From Eutypella sp. D-1 (Eukaryota; Ascomycota; Sordariomycetes; Xylariales; Diatrypaceae), in NCBI GenBank assembly GCA_023313575.1, contig JAJTTP010000001.1, positions 1,364,001 to 1,428,000 of the forward strand: a stretch of 64,000 nt of DNA, read 5' to 3'. The notes under the pieces were generated by a model. It saw only the letters and a program-made list of their open reading frames with translations, ran no database searches and was not told the origin of the DNA. Every line of letters begins with the position of its first letter. Position 1 is the first letter of the stretch. Positions 56,217-64,000 of this stretch are shown one piece after another. The translations under genes and the position numbers were made by a program.

Positions 56217-56767
56217 CCCCTTTGCGTGCCCTTTTCGTGAATGGGCTAAGAATCGAAGCTCCAGAACTACCTACCACCAGGCACAGAAAGAGAGGAACAG
56301 CAATGGCTACCAGCAGCGACTTAGCAGTTTTTAATCTACTTTCATGTCCACATGGGGAAATAGTCACATGTTTCCGAGAGCTCTGACTGATAGACAAACA
56401 TACATACATACATATACAAATTCTGCACGCCCGCTTGAATAGAGGCGATGCTATACTACTATATATAAAAGGTGGTGATGATGATGATGAGGATTGACAG
56501 GAGAGAATCGTAGAAAGTGATAATGATAGGGTATCCAGACGCCTTTTAAACCAAGCAAGCCTCTCGCAAGAAACCAACAGACATTTCCTTCCTTGCCTAC
56601 CCTCAAGAGTGCCTCCCTGCCTCTCTGCCTCCCTACACCATCAGTGTACCATAGACACGATCGAAAATAAGCCAGGGAAATCAACTAGTACCAGCACCGC
56701 AGACTAGCCTTATATAACGAACCCCGCCATGCCACCATCAAACAGAGCTTTTACTATTTCCATAGCC

Positions 56768-56786
56768 AAAAAAAAAAAAAAAAAAA
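56768..56786. repeat. A19 homopolymer
   Basis: Run of about 19 A immediately downstream (in the gene's sense) of the GRF-protein stop codon. Confidence 0.75.
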
Positions 56787-56789
56787 GGC

Positions 56790-58385
56790 CTACAGGCCCC
56801 TAGCCAGATGAAGTCCGGGTCTCCGTCTGCCGCCGGGACTTCCTGCCGCACTACCGGCGCGCGCGGCGGCCGCCGAGGACGCATCCATGCGGCGACTATT
56901 CTCTAGATCGGCAACCCGGGCCTGGAGTTCAGCGATGCGGGCCTCGGCGCGACGGGCGACCTGCCGCGAGACGTCGCGACCCCGCTCGAGACCCCGGGCC
57001 TTGGCGACGTGGCGCTCGAGCGCCGCCCGCACGCCCCGCAGCACCGGCTCCGGGACCGACTGGCCCCGCAGTAGTTCCATCACCTCCTGCGTCACGTTGC
57101 CTACGCCGACGCCGTTGTTGCTGCTGCCCGTCGACGGCGTCGCGACCATGGTGGCAGTGGTCGCGGTGCTGGGGGTCGCCGGCTCCGGCGCGGGCGCGGG
57201 CGACGTTATGGGTCGGTGTTGGTGTTGCTGGTGGTGGTGGGCAGAGTTCCCGGCCTCATCCAGGCGCGACCGTTTGGCTGCGCTGCCGCTGCCGCTGTCC
57301 GCTTCTATCTGGTCGGCGAACAGGACGCGGCGCACGGGTCTCTCGGTGAGGGGCGTGGGCATGCTGGATCCGGCTTCGACGTCGTGCGTGCGTCCTGCAG
57401 CGACGGCGGGTGTCTCCAGGGCCGTCTGATGCTTTTGTTGCTGTTGCTTCTTCGCTGAGTTATCCGCGATCGACATCAGCTCTTCCTCCTCACCCGACGA
57501 CAGATCATCGTATTGGGCCTCTTCTTCTTCTTCTTCTTCCTCGATGAGCGGTCGCTTGCGCTTTGAGCCTGCCATGGATGTGGCTGCGGTTGCGGTGGCG
57601 GTTGAACTTGTGGTGCGAGGAACCTGTGGCTGAGGTTGCGGCTGCGGCTGCAAGCGGCCCGTCCCGTCGGCAAGATGCACGAGTTCGTCGTCCTCGGAGT
57701 CACTGAAGAGATCAACAAATTCCCGTTTCGCAACCACTGGCCGCGACGACGACGACGAAGGCGGTGACTGTGGGGCCGCTTGCGGGGCGGAGTCGCTGGC
57801 CCTTACGGTAGACGAGGTGGCAGTAGTCGAGCTGGCGCCCTTTGACGGAGATTGAGCCCCGCCGCCGAAGTCGATATCCGCGAGCCTCGAGATGGGCGTC
57901 TCCCCGTTCCGGATCCCCTGCCTGTCGGTACGCGGGGTGATGCTGGCGTGGAGGGTAGTCTGCCTCAACTGCCTCGGTTTCGACGGCGTGCCATCGGCGC
58001 CGGCGCCGCTCGCCTTCTTCCCGGACTCGCTGCGCGAGTTACTCAAGACGGCGCCGATCTCGCGCTTGCGGGCGTCCTCGGACCAGAGGAAGAAGCCGCA
58101 CTTGTTATCCTTGTCCTTGTCCTTCTGGCACGTGTAGAACGAGCGACCCTTGTTCTCGGTCTCCCGCCGCACGGTTAGCTGCAGCGCCGGCAGCCGCGGG
58201 CTACAGTCGCAGTACCAGGTCCCACCCCGCAACTGTCCCTGCAGAGGCCGTGTCTCCGTGCTGCTATTGCTGTTGTTCTCCGGGCCCTTCCACCGGTTGT
58301 TCTGACCCCTTTTTTTCCTGCGCGACGACGACGGCGACGACGGCGATGCGGCGGACGGCGTGCTAGGCCGCCGCGGCTGCACCAT
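56790..58385 (-). CDS. GRF-type zinc-finger protein
   Basis: Intronless, 531 aa. An N-terminal basic stretch is followed by a GRF zinc finger (about 56-104): WYCDCSPRLPALQL, KGRSFYTCQ and KCGFFLW, with C59, C61, C86 and C96 as likely zinc ligands. The centre is low-complexity with an acidic run (EEEEEEEEAQYDD), polyGln and polySer. The C-terminus has a probable coiled coil (RGVRAALERHVAKARGLERG ... RIAELQARVADLENSRR). GRF fingers bind single-stranded DNA in proteins such as APE2, TOP3 and NEIL3. No catalytic domain is present, so I infer a nuclear DNA-binding or scaffold role. Confidence 0.88.
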   Translation of the reverse strand: MVQPRRPSTPSAASPSSPSSSRRKKRGQNNRWKGPENNSNSSTETRPLQGQLRGGTWYCDCSPRLPALQLTVRRETENKGRSFYTCQKDKDKDNKCGFFLWSEDARKREIGAVLSNSRSESGKKASGAGADGTPSKPRQLRQTTLHASITPRTDRQGIRNGETPISRLADIDFGGGAQSPSKGASSTTATSSTVRASDSAPQAAPQSPPSSSSSRPVVAKREFVDLFSDSEDDELVHLADGTGRLQPQPQPQPQVPRTTSSTATATAATSMAGSKRKRPLIEEEEEEEEAQYDDLSSGEEEELMSIADNSAKKQQQQKHQTALETPAVAAGRTHDVEAGSSMPTPLTERPVRRVLFADQIEADSGSGSAAKRSRLDEAGNSAHHHQQHQHRPITSPAPAPEPATPSTATTATMVATPSTGSSNNGVGVGNVTQEVMELLRGQSVPEPVLRGVRAALERHVAKARGLERGRDVSRQVARRAEARIAELQARVADLENSRRMDASSAAAARAGSAAGSPGGRRRPGLHLARGL

Positions 58386-59433
58386 GGTCGGGGTCGGTGG
58401 GTACCTAACTGAGATACCTACTAAGTAGATACACCTAGGCAGGTAGATGAAAGGAAATAGACAGGCGGTCGGGTCGTTTAGAGTTCAATAGGGTGAGTTT
58501 ATCGGGGTGAACCTTAACCCAGATGGCAAGACATACCACCTTCGTTGACGTAAGAAATTGAGGAATCGCATATGCAGGTGGGCAGGTTTTCATCGAGTAA
58601 ACTCCGCATTGGAAGGTATTAGGTAGTAGCTGATGTTCACCCAGAGATCTGACCTCAGTTGCTATGACGACCTCTTAAGCAAGTTAGTGTATCTATCGAA
58701 GTACCTACATACAGCCAGATCTGGAGTCCATAAGGTTTCGATACCTTAGGTACCTACCATACTTAAGCGGCGACCTGGAGTAGCCATTAGGTACTTACCT
58801 CCAGTATTCCAGGTGCCAAGTAGGTACTCAAGTACCTTAGCTAGAGGGGTTGATTGTCCCGGGGTCGGGTGGAGCCGTCTCATCTTAGCCCAAATCAGTG
58901 TCTAGATACTGTACCTTCTCCGTACAGAGCTTTATATGGATGGCCCTCTCGTAGTATCTACAACTACTAACCTAGGAGTCGTATCTATGAAAGGACTTGA
59001 GATCATTGAAACAACAGGAAGGTAAGCATACATTCGTCAGCGTACGAGATTATAACATTTAATCAAGAGGACTCGAAAGTTTGTGGTTGCTTTTGTGGTT
59101 ATTTTTTAGTAGAAGCCATGTATGTACTCGAACAACAGCAACAACAAGTGCGAAACGACGAGCACCGCCAACCCCCGAAACGCCCAGACAACTTGCAAAA
59201 CAAAAAAAAAGGATGCAAAGTGCTACTAATCCAGACACGGCTTGCTTTCCCTCCCATGCAGTTCAGGGTATATAAAATCCTCTCCCGTAACAACTCGTCA
59301 CTCGTCGCTCGCTCGCTTGCTCTTGCAATAGATAATAGCCATGGAACCCGAAAACACGGCCCCCTATCCTATCCGTCCTACATTCCCCCAAGTTCCCCGG
59401 TACACGCCACGCCACATCGTCGAGAAAGACGCA
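58386..59433. other. 1-kb intergenic region
   Basis: TAGGTACC-type repeats occur at about 58400-58445 and weaker copies near 58740-58830. No gene recognised. Confidence 0.5.
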
Positions 59434-61596
59434 TCAGACGTACCAGAAATCGTAGTCCAGTCCCTCTCTGCTCGGAACAACTCCCAGGTCCTTCGGCGGC
59501 CCTGAATATATCACATCCGTTGCGAAGTTGAGACGGCGAATCTTGAAACCGTAGTCGCCAACCATTTTGATTAGCCTTTGGGTCTCTGCTGTAATGGGCT
59601 TCTGGTCCAACAGCATGAGGAGCCCGTCTAACCACTCCGACGCGAGTACGTGATTCGTCGGGTGTAGTGTGAGCAGGGCCTCCTCCTTCCCCTCAACTCC
59701 TCTGTGGGCGTCCTGGGGATCGGCGTATCTATAAATTGTGATTTTCGTCGTGTGTCTGCTAGGCGGGGGCGGGCCCAACGAAGTCTTCGATGCCGACTCG
59801 GATGAATAGCTCTTGGTGTCCTCGTGACCGGCCATGACGTTGGAGACGACGGAACTAATAGTTCTCAAGTCAATCTTCTCGCCCAGGGAGTCTAGAGAGG
59901 GATCTGAGCCGGTTCGCAGCACGAAGTCCGCATAGTGCAGGAACCTGCGGTTGTGCGACAGCTTGGCGAATCTCCAGAGGGTGCCATTGGCAGCTCGACG
60001 GGGAGGAACACTCTCGCCCCGGCTGTCTTTCCGCGATGACGGTTTCTGGAACCAGGACCCATGCAACAGGCATCTTATGCGCTGCTCCTTGACAAAAGCG
60101 AGTGATTCCCGGTTAAGGTCGCTCCGCACCTGTTTGAGGTGATGGCCCCATTGATCCTCGAAGGAGAGCTCTAGGAGCTCCATCTGCAGTTCGCGCAGGC
60201 GGCCACAGTCGTACTCGCTAAGATCCTCCTCAACTTCCACGACGTCCTTCGACCGTCCAGCTTGACCGATAACCTGATCAATGAGTATTCGCGAAAGATC
60301 TGCCACTTTATCGAAGTCCCACTGTTCAGCTCCAGTCGCTTTCCACAATCTGAAGAACGAGGAGAGGCCCGCAGTGTGTAGTCTCGACCATTGGAGAAGT
60401 AGGGGTCGGAATAATTTGTCGACTTGCTTCCCATCTGAGAGCTGATAGCCTCTAAGATCTTCCATCTCGGACCTGTCGCAATCGAAATGGTCGTATAGTA
60501 TCTGAGTGATAGCAAGACTTGCTCGGGCGATAGGGCACCTATCCTGCATAGGTTTTGTGGATTGCTCGAGGAGAAGCTTTTGGAAGCTATCCTCATTCTT
60601 TCGTACGAAATCGGTGAGGTCCATCATGCCCAGAAAACCGGCCTGATCGAACTCGCTAGCAGGGCTTTCAGTCTCGAATCCCAGTCGCCGCCACTTCTCG
60701 GGATTATGCTTCCTGGTTCCTTTCTTGCCGTTTTCTTGGAGTTCCTCTACTTTCGCACCAGAACCGTTCGCCAAGTCCCTACTTGGAGCGCTCGAAAGGT
60801 GGAGTCCCTTTAACGCCCTCCTATGTTCGGGCCGCTCGATATCGACCTTGATATGCTTCCACTTCTGGAGGAGCACCTTAGTAAGGGACTGAAACTCTAG
60901 TAGTGGGTGGGCGAGGTCCTGCAATGCCGAACTTTGCATCAGATTATAGACAGCCTTGATCAGGCCTAAATCTTGTAGCCTCTTCACAAATTTTGCCCAA
61001 TCATCCCCAGATCCAGGGGACCTTGCACCACTATCTTTAGTGCTTTCGCCCGATACGGCGTCTCGGATGAGCGCATTCAGAAGCATAAGAGCATTGGCGC
61101 AAAGCGCATGATCGGCAGATTCCAGTTGCTGGATGACTAGGTCGAAGAATGTTGGATAAACGGCGACGGCAGGTTTAAGGGCGCGGAAACCAAAGGTGCC
61201 AGGTGTTCGTAGAGTACCTCGTGGTGTTGACTGGGAATGGCTGACAAGCGCGACAAGAATTGACATGGCACCACGGAGAATATTGACGAGGGGGTTCGTA
61301 ACGATTAGCTCTACGATGCGCTCGACGAGATCGGCTGCTGTTGGTCCCTCAAAAATCTCCCACCCCATATCAACCTCGAGAAGTCGACTCAGACTCTGTA
61401 GAGAATATGCCAGGGTATTTCCGCCAGTACCCATAATCAGTCGTCGTAGTATAATAAGACCGCCAGAGGAGATGAAGACATCGGCAAAGGAAGGGTCGTT
61501 AATGGAGGATTGTAGCTTGAAGACGGCCATTTTTCTTACGGCATCTTCATCGCTGGTTAAACGCGACAGAAGCGCGGGGATTTCAGCTTGGTCCAT
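59434..61596 (-). CDS. ELMO/CED-12 family protein
   Basis: Intronless, 720 aa. The N-terminal half is an armadillo-like helical region (PALLSRLTSDEDAVRKMAVFKL, GGLIILRRLIMGTGGNTLAYSLQSL). A central ELMO domain is seen at about 330-450 (KQVDKLFRPLLLQWSRLHTAG ... FRLWKATGAEQWDFDKVADL). The C-terminal region (about 500-700) resembles an ELMO-type PH domain, with RFAKLSHNRRFLHYADF and WLDGLLMLLDQKPI. In animals ELMO pairs with DOCK-family exchange factors to activate Rac; fungi have an ELMO-DOCK pair with similar roles in polarity and signalling. No DOCK gene is in this window. The family assignment is good; function is by homology. Confidence 0.85.
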   Translation of the reverse strand: MDQAEIPALLSRLTSDEDAVRKMAVFKLQSSINDPSFADVFISSGGLIILRRLIMGTGGNTLAYSLQSLSRLLEVDMGWEIFEGPTAADLVERIVELIVTNPLVNILRGAMSILVALVSHSQSTPRGTLRTPGTFGFRALKPAVAVYPTFFDLVIQQLESADHALCANALMLLNALIRDAVSGESTKDSGARSPGSGDDWAKFVKRLQDLGLIKAVYNLMQSSALQDLAHPLLEFQSLTKVLLQKWKHIKVDIERPEHRRALKGLHLSSAPSRDLANGSGAKVEELQENGKKGTRKHNPEKWRRLGFETESPASEFDQAGFLGMMDLTDFVRKNEDSFQKLLLEQSTKPMQDRCPIARASLAITQILYDHFDCDRSEMEDLRGYQLSDGKQVDKLFRPLLLQWSRLHTAGLSSFFRLWKATGAEQWDFDKVADLSRILIDQVIGQAGRSKDVVEVEEDLSEYDCGRLRELQMELLELSFEDQWGHHLKQVRSDLNRESLAFVKEQRIRCLLHGSWFQKPSSRKDSRGESVPPRRAANGTLWRFAKLSHNRRFLHYADFVLRTGSDPSLDSLGEKIDLRTISSVVSNVMAGHEDTKSYSSESASKTSLGPPPPSRHTTKITIYRYADPQDAHRGVEGKEEALLTLHPTNHVLASEWLDGLLMLLDQKPITAETQRLIKMVGDYGFKIRRLNFATDVIYSGPPKDLGVVPSREGLDYDFWYV

Positions 61597-62593
61597 TTTG
61601 GCAACTCAAATCCAAAACGACAAACAACAGAATATCGTAGGCAGAGAGGGAAGTGGAAATGTAGCTGTTCGCGACGGTGAAGACGATAAGGGCAGAGTCA
61701 CCAGAAGTGAATCCTTGCTCTCCTTCCTCCTTTTTGCTCCTTGCACCCCCTATAGAATGCCCTGGCTGTCTTGCCAAACAGAGGATTATCGTATCGCCTC
61801 CTCTTATATCAGCAGGACGAGTATCAGTTCTCTAAAGTCCCTTCATTACTTCTGACGGGAGAGGAAAAAAAAGTGAAGGAAACCGGTACAAATGAAATAC
61901 GCACAGACACGCTTAGATGGACTAAGAAGGAATTAATGGGGTTTCATTCAGCTGCCCGCAGGAACACAGAGTAACGGTACCTCCCTACGGTGCTTTATGT
62001 GTCCAGGTACATAGGGTCGGGGTTTATTGTAAGAGTTACCTAACACTACGACGATAAAACACGCTAACGGATTCACTAACATTCGGTGCACCTTCCTTCT
62101 TTCAGAACGCGTAAATTGCAGTCCAGGCCTGAAATATTATTATATCCGTTATTACTTACCCAGGTAAGTGTAAAACGGAAGCGACATACACTCAGCAGGT
62201 GGGCTTCTTCATGTGATACTAGGTACATACCTACAAGTAGGTAGGAGGTAGTATCTACCTAGGTACCTAGGTACTTATAGATCTGGATGGAGACTGATCT
62301 GGATGAACAATAGGTACTAAGTACAATCACGTCTTATGTAAGCCCTTATTGTACCATGTAAATATTATTATAACTAATATGTAGTTTCTTAAGGCCCAGT
62401 ATCCATTATCTAGCATCACAGGTTGCTTTCTAAGGAAGGCTTCTACATAGATATGGTATCTGGTTGCTAAAAATTCGCTTACCTCATGCATCCTACAGCT
62501 CCCCTGAATCCTTGGGACTCTATGCCATGACAACTTGTATTGTAACTAGGCTAGCTAGACAGATATCCCTGTCCTCGCTACATTGGTAGCCAC
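61597..62593. other. 1-kb intergenic region
   Basis: TAGGTACCTAGG repeats at about 62221-62275. An ELMO promoter at left and the 3' end of the sugar transporter at right; no gene recognised. Confidence 0.5.
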
Positions 62594-64000
62594 CTAAGCC
62601 GGGCTGACAGTAGTGACGACAGGCTTCTCAGAGTCGAGGTGTGCGTCGGCCGTGACGTCCTCGCCGCGCTCCTTGCGCTCGAGAACAGCCTGGATCTCGG
62701 CCTCGAGGCGGGATTCTCCCTTCTTAGTCTTCCAGGCGGGTATGGCGCCCTTGGCGAAGAGCGTCTCGACTTCCTCAATGGTCTTGCCGCAGGTCTCCGG
62801 GTAGCTGAAGAACGCCTGGATGGCGGAGCCGATGCAGAGCACGCCGAACACGATGAAGATGTTGCCCTTGATGTTCTGCAGCGCCGGCGGCGTGAACATG
62901 CCGAGCGCGAAGTTGAACAGCCAGTTGGCCACCGCCGCGAACGACATACCCGTCGCCCGCGTCCCCAGTGACCACACTTCCGCCGCGTAGATCCACGCCA
63001 CCGGCGCCAGTGTCAGTGCGTACACCACGATCAGCAGGTAACTGAACGTGATCACGCCCGCCGCCGGACCGCCCGTCACCTCGATGACCACGTTGTGGTT
63101 GTCGCCCACGCCGCCCGGCACGTCTCGTCCGTACGTGTCTAGGAGTCCGCCCACCACGAAGTGGCATACCGCCATCCCAATGGAACCCCAGATGAGCAGC
63201 GTCCTCCGGCCGGTTTTGTCGATAAAGAAGAACATGACTGTGGTGAATCTGCGAGACGAGGGTGCATAATTGGTCAGACATACGATTCCCGAGTGCGACG
63301 ATATTTGGGGAAGTAAGTGGCTGTAACTCACATGATGAACAGGGCGTATTGGACACCCGCGGAGATGAGGTTGATGTCACCCTGAAGTCCAGCCATCAAG
63401 AACACGTAAGGCATGTAGTACACCATGACGTTGGCGCCGCTCAGTTGCTATATGATTTGTCATGTCAATACGTGCTTATAGCAAAGGGGAAAGGGCGGGG
63501 AGAGTGGGTATGCTACTGACCTGCCATGCCTGGACGCTCACTCCGGCCAACGTCCGCTTCCACATGCCATTCTTGAAAAACATCCTCCAGCCCCCGCCGC
63601 CGACTGTCTCGCGCTCCGCGACGAGGACCGTGTAGATCTCCTCCCACTCGGCGACGACCAGAGGGTCGTCCTTGTTGCCGCCAGCCTGGATATCGGCGAG
63701 GGTCTGGATGGCTTCCGCCTCGCGACCGACCTTGGCGAGCCATCTGGGTGAGCGGGGCAGGAAAGGCAGTCCGACCATGAGGCAGACGCAGGGAATGAAC
63801 TGCGTTCCCCAGGCAGTCCGGAAGGAGGCGGTGCCTGCGATCTTGGTGCAGCCGTAACCGATGAAGTACATAATAAGAATACCCCATTCAATAGCCAGCT
63901 GCTGGATGATGATGATGCGGCCTCGTTTCTCCTACATAGTAGTTAGAATGGTAACACCTCCGGCATAAGTATACAGAAGGGTGTTACATACGCGCTTCGC
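62594..64000 (-). CDS. MFS sugar transporter (SP family), 5' end beyond window
   Basis: Partial gene. Exons seen: 64000-63992 (its start lies outside), 63931-63521, 63447-63332 and 63248-62594, with phases 0, 0 and 2. The visible protein runs from EKRGRIIIIQQLAIEWGI through PRSPRWLAKVGR, VQAWQQLSGANVMVYYMPYVF, FFFIDKTGRRTLL and AWIYAAEVWSLGTRATG to PETCGKTIEEVETLF and a hydrophilic tail ending VSPA. These are the sugar-porter signatures (R-S-P-R-W, D-x-x-GRR, P-E-T-x-G-x-x-E-E), so about the last eight of 12 membrane segments are present. It is a plasma-membrane hexose or related sugar uptake protein; the substrate is not predictable. The donor after VQAWQ is GTCAGT. Confidence 0.9.

Larger units (their letters stand above)
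55132..56789. other. 1.7-kb intergenic region with tRNA-like and Pol III-like sequences
   Basis: No protein gene recognised. It holds a tRNA-like remnant (55715-55775), Pol III box-like sequences (55931-56216) and an A19 tract at 56768-56786 just beyond the stop of the GRF gene. Confidence 0.5.

Noticed and set aside
1..64000. CRISPR arrays, rRNA genes, complete transposons, PKS or NRPS genes
   Set aside because: Looked for and not seen. The only transposon-like sequence is the Gag-like insert within the Cid1-type gene.

Overview
This window is nuclear DNA of a filamentous ascomycete (Pezizomycotina, most likely a Sordariomycete). The evidence is the many short introns of about 55-90 nt with GT...CTAAC/CTGAC...AG signals, two Zn2Cys6 regulators, an mtr-like amino-acid permease, an Atg33-like protein, and intergenic TAGGTACCTAGG-type simple repeats. 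There are no rRNA genes, no operons, no CRISPR and no prokaryotic features. Exon joins were worked out by eye, requiring matched phase at each junction and family-typical protein across it.

Left flank (1-18.7 kb) holds mostly housekeeping genes: a small Cys-containing unknown protein, a degenerate RNase H-fold protein, the RES-complex splicing factor Bud13/Cwc26, the TFIIF large subunit (Tfg1/RAP74), a Cid1-type nucleotidyltransferase whose catalytic palm is split by about 400 residues with Gag-like repeats, and a short unknown protein.

Accessory core (about 19.6-45.2 kb) looks like a specialised-metabolism and amino-acid cluster: Zn2Cys6 regulator 1, short-chain dehydrogenase, Zn2Cys6 regulator 2, pyrroline-5-carboxylate (P5C) reductase, cupin, Baeyer-Villiger monooxygenase, mtr-like amino-acid permease, proline dehydrogenase, P5C dehydrogenase, a fused isocyanide synthase-TauD dioxygenase, and a phenol-hydroxylase-type FAD monooxygenase. 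The isocyanide synthase-TauD fusion is the natural backbone enzyme: the first domain should turn an amino acid into an isonitrile and the second should oxidise it, often to a vinyl isonitrile. The proline module resembles the fungal prn catabolic cluster (regulator, permease, PRODH, P5CDH) but adds a P5C reductase. Promoters across 22-37.6 kb share an 11-bp word, ATCTCGGNCCG (CGG-N-CCG inverted half-sites), which suggests one Zn2Cys6 protein controls them. I did not find it in the promoter shared by the isocyanide synthase and the FAD monooxygenase.

Right flank (47.8-64 kb) is again ordinary: an OTU-like cysteine protease with a disordered N-terminus, a PRPP synthetase of the inserted (Prs5-like) type, an Atg33-like mitochondrial protein, a GRF zinc-finger protein, an ELMO/CED-12 family protein, and the 3' part of an MFS sugar transporter cut by the window edge. 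The TAGGTACC repeats occur in both flanks but I saw none inside the accessory core.
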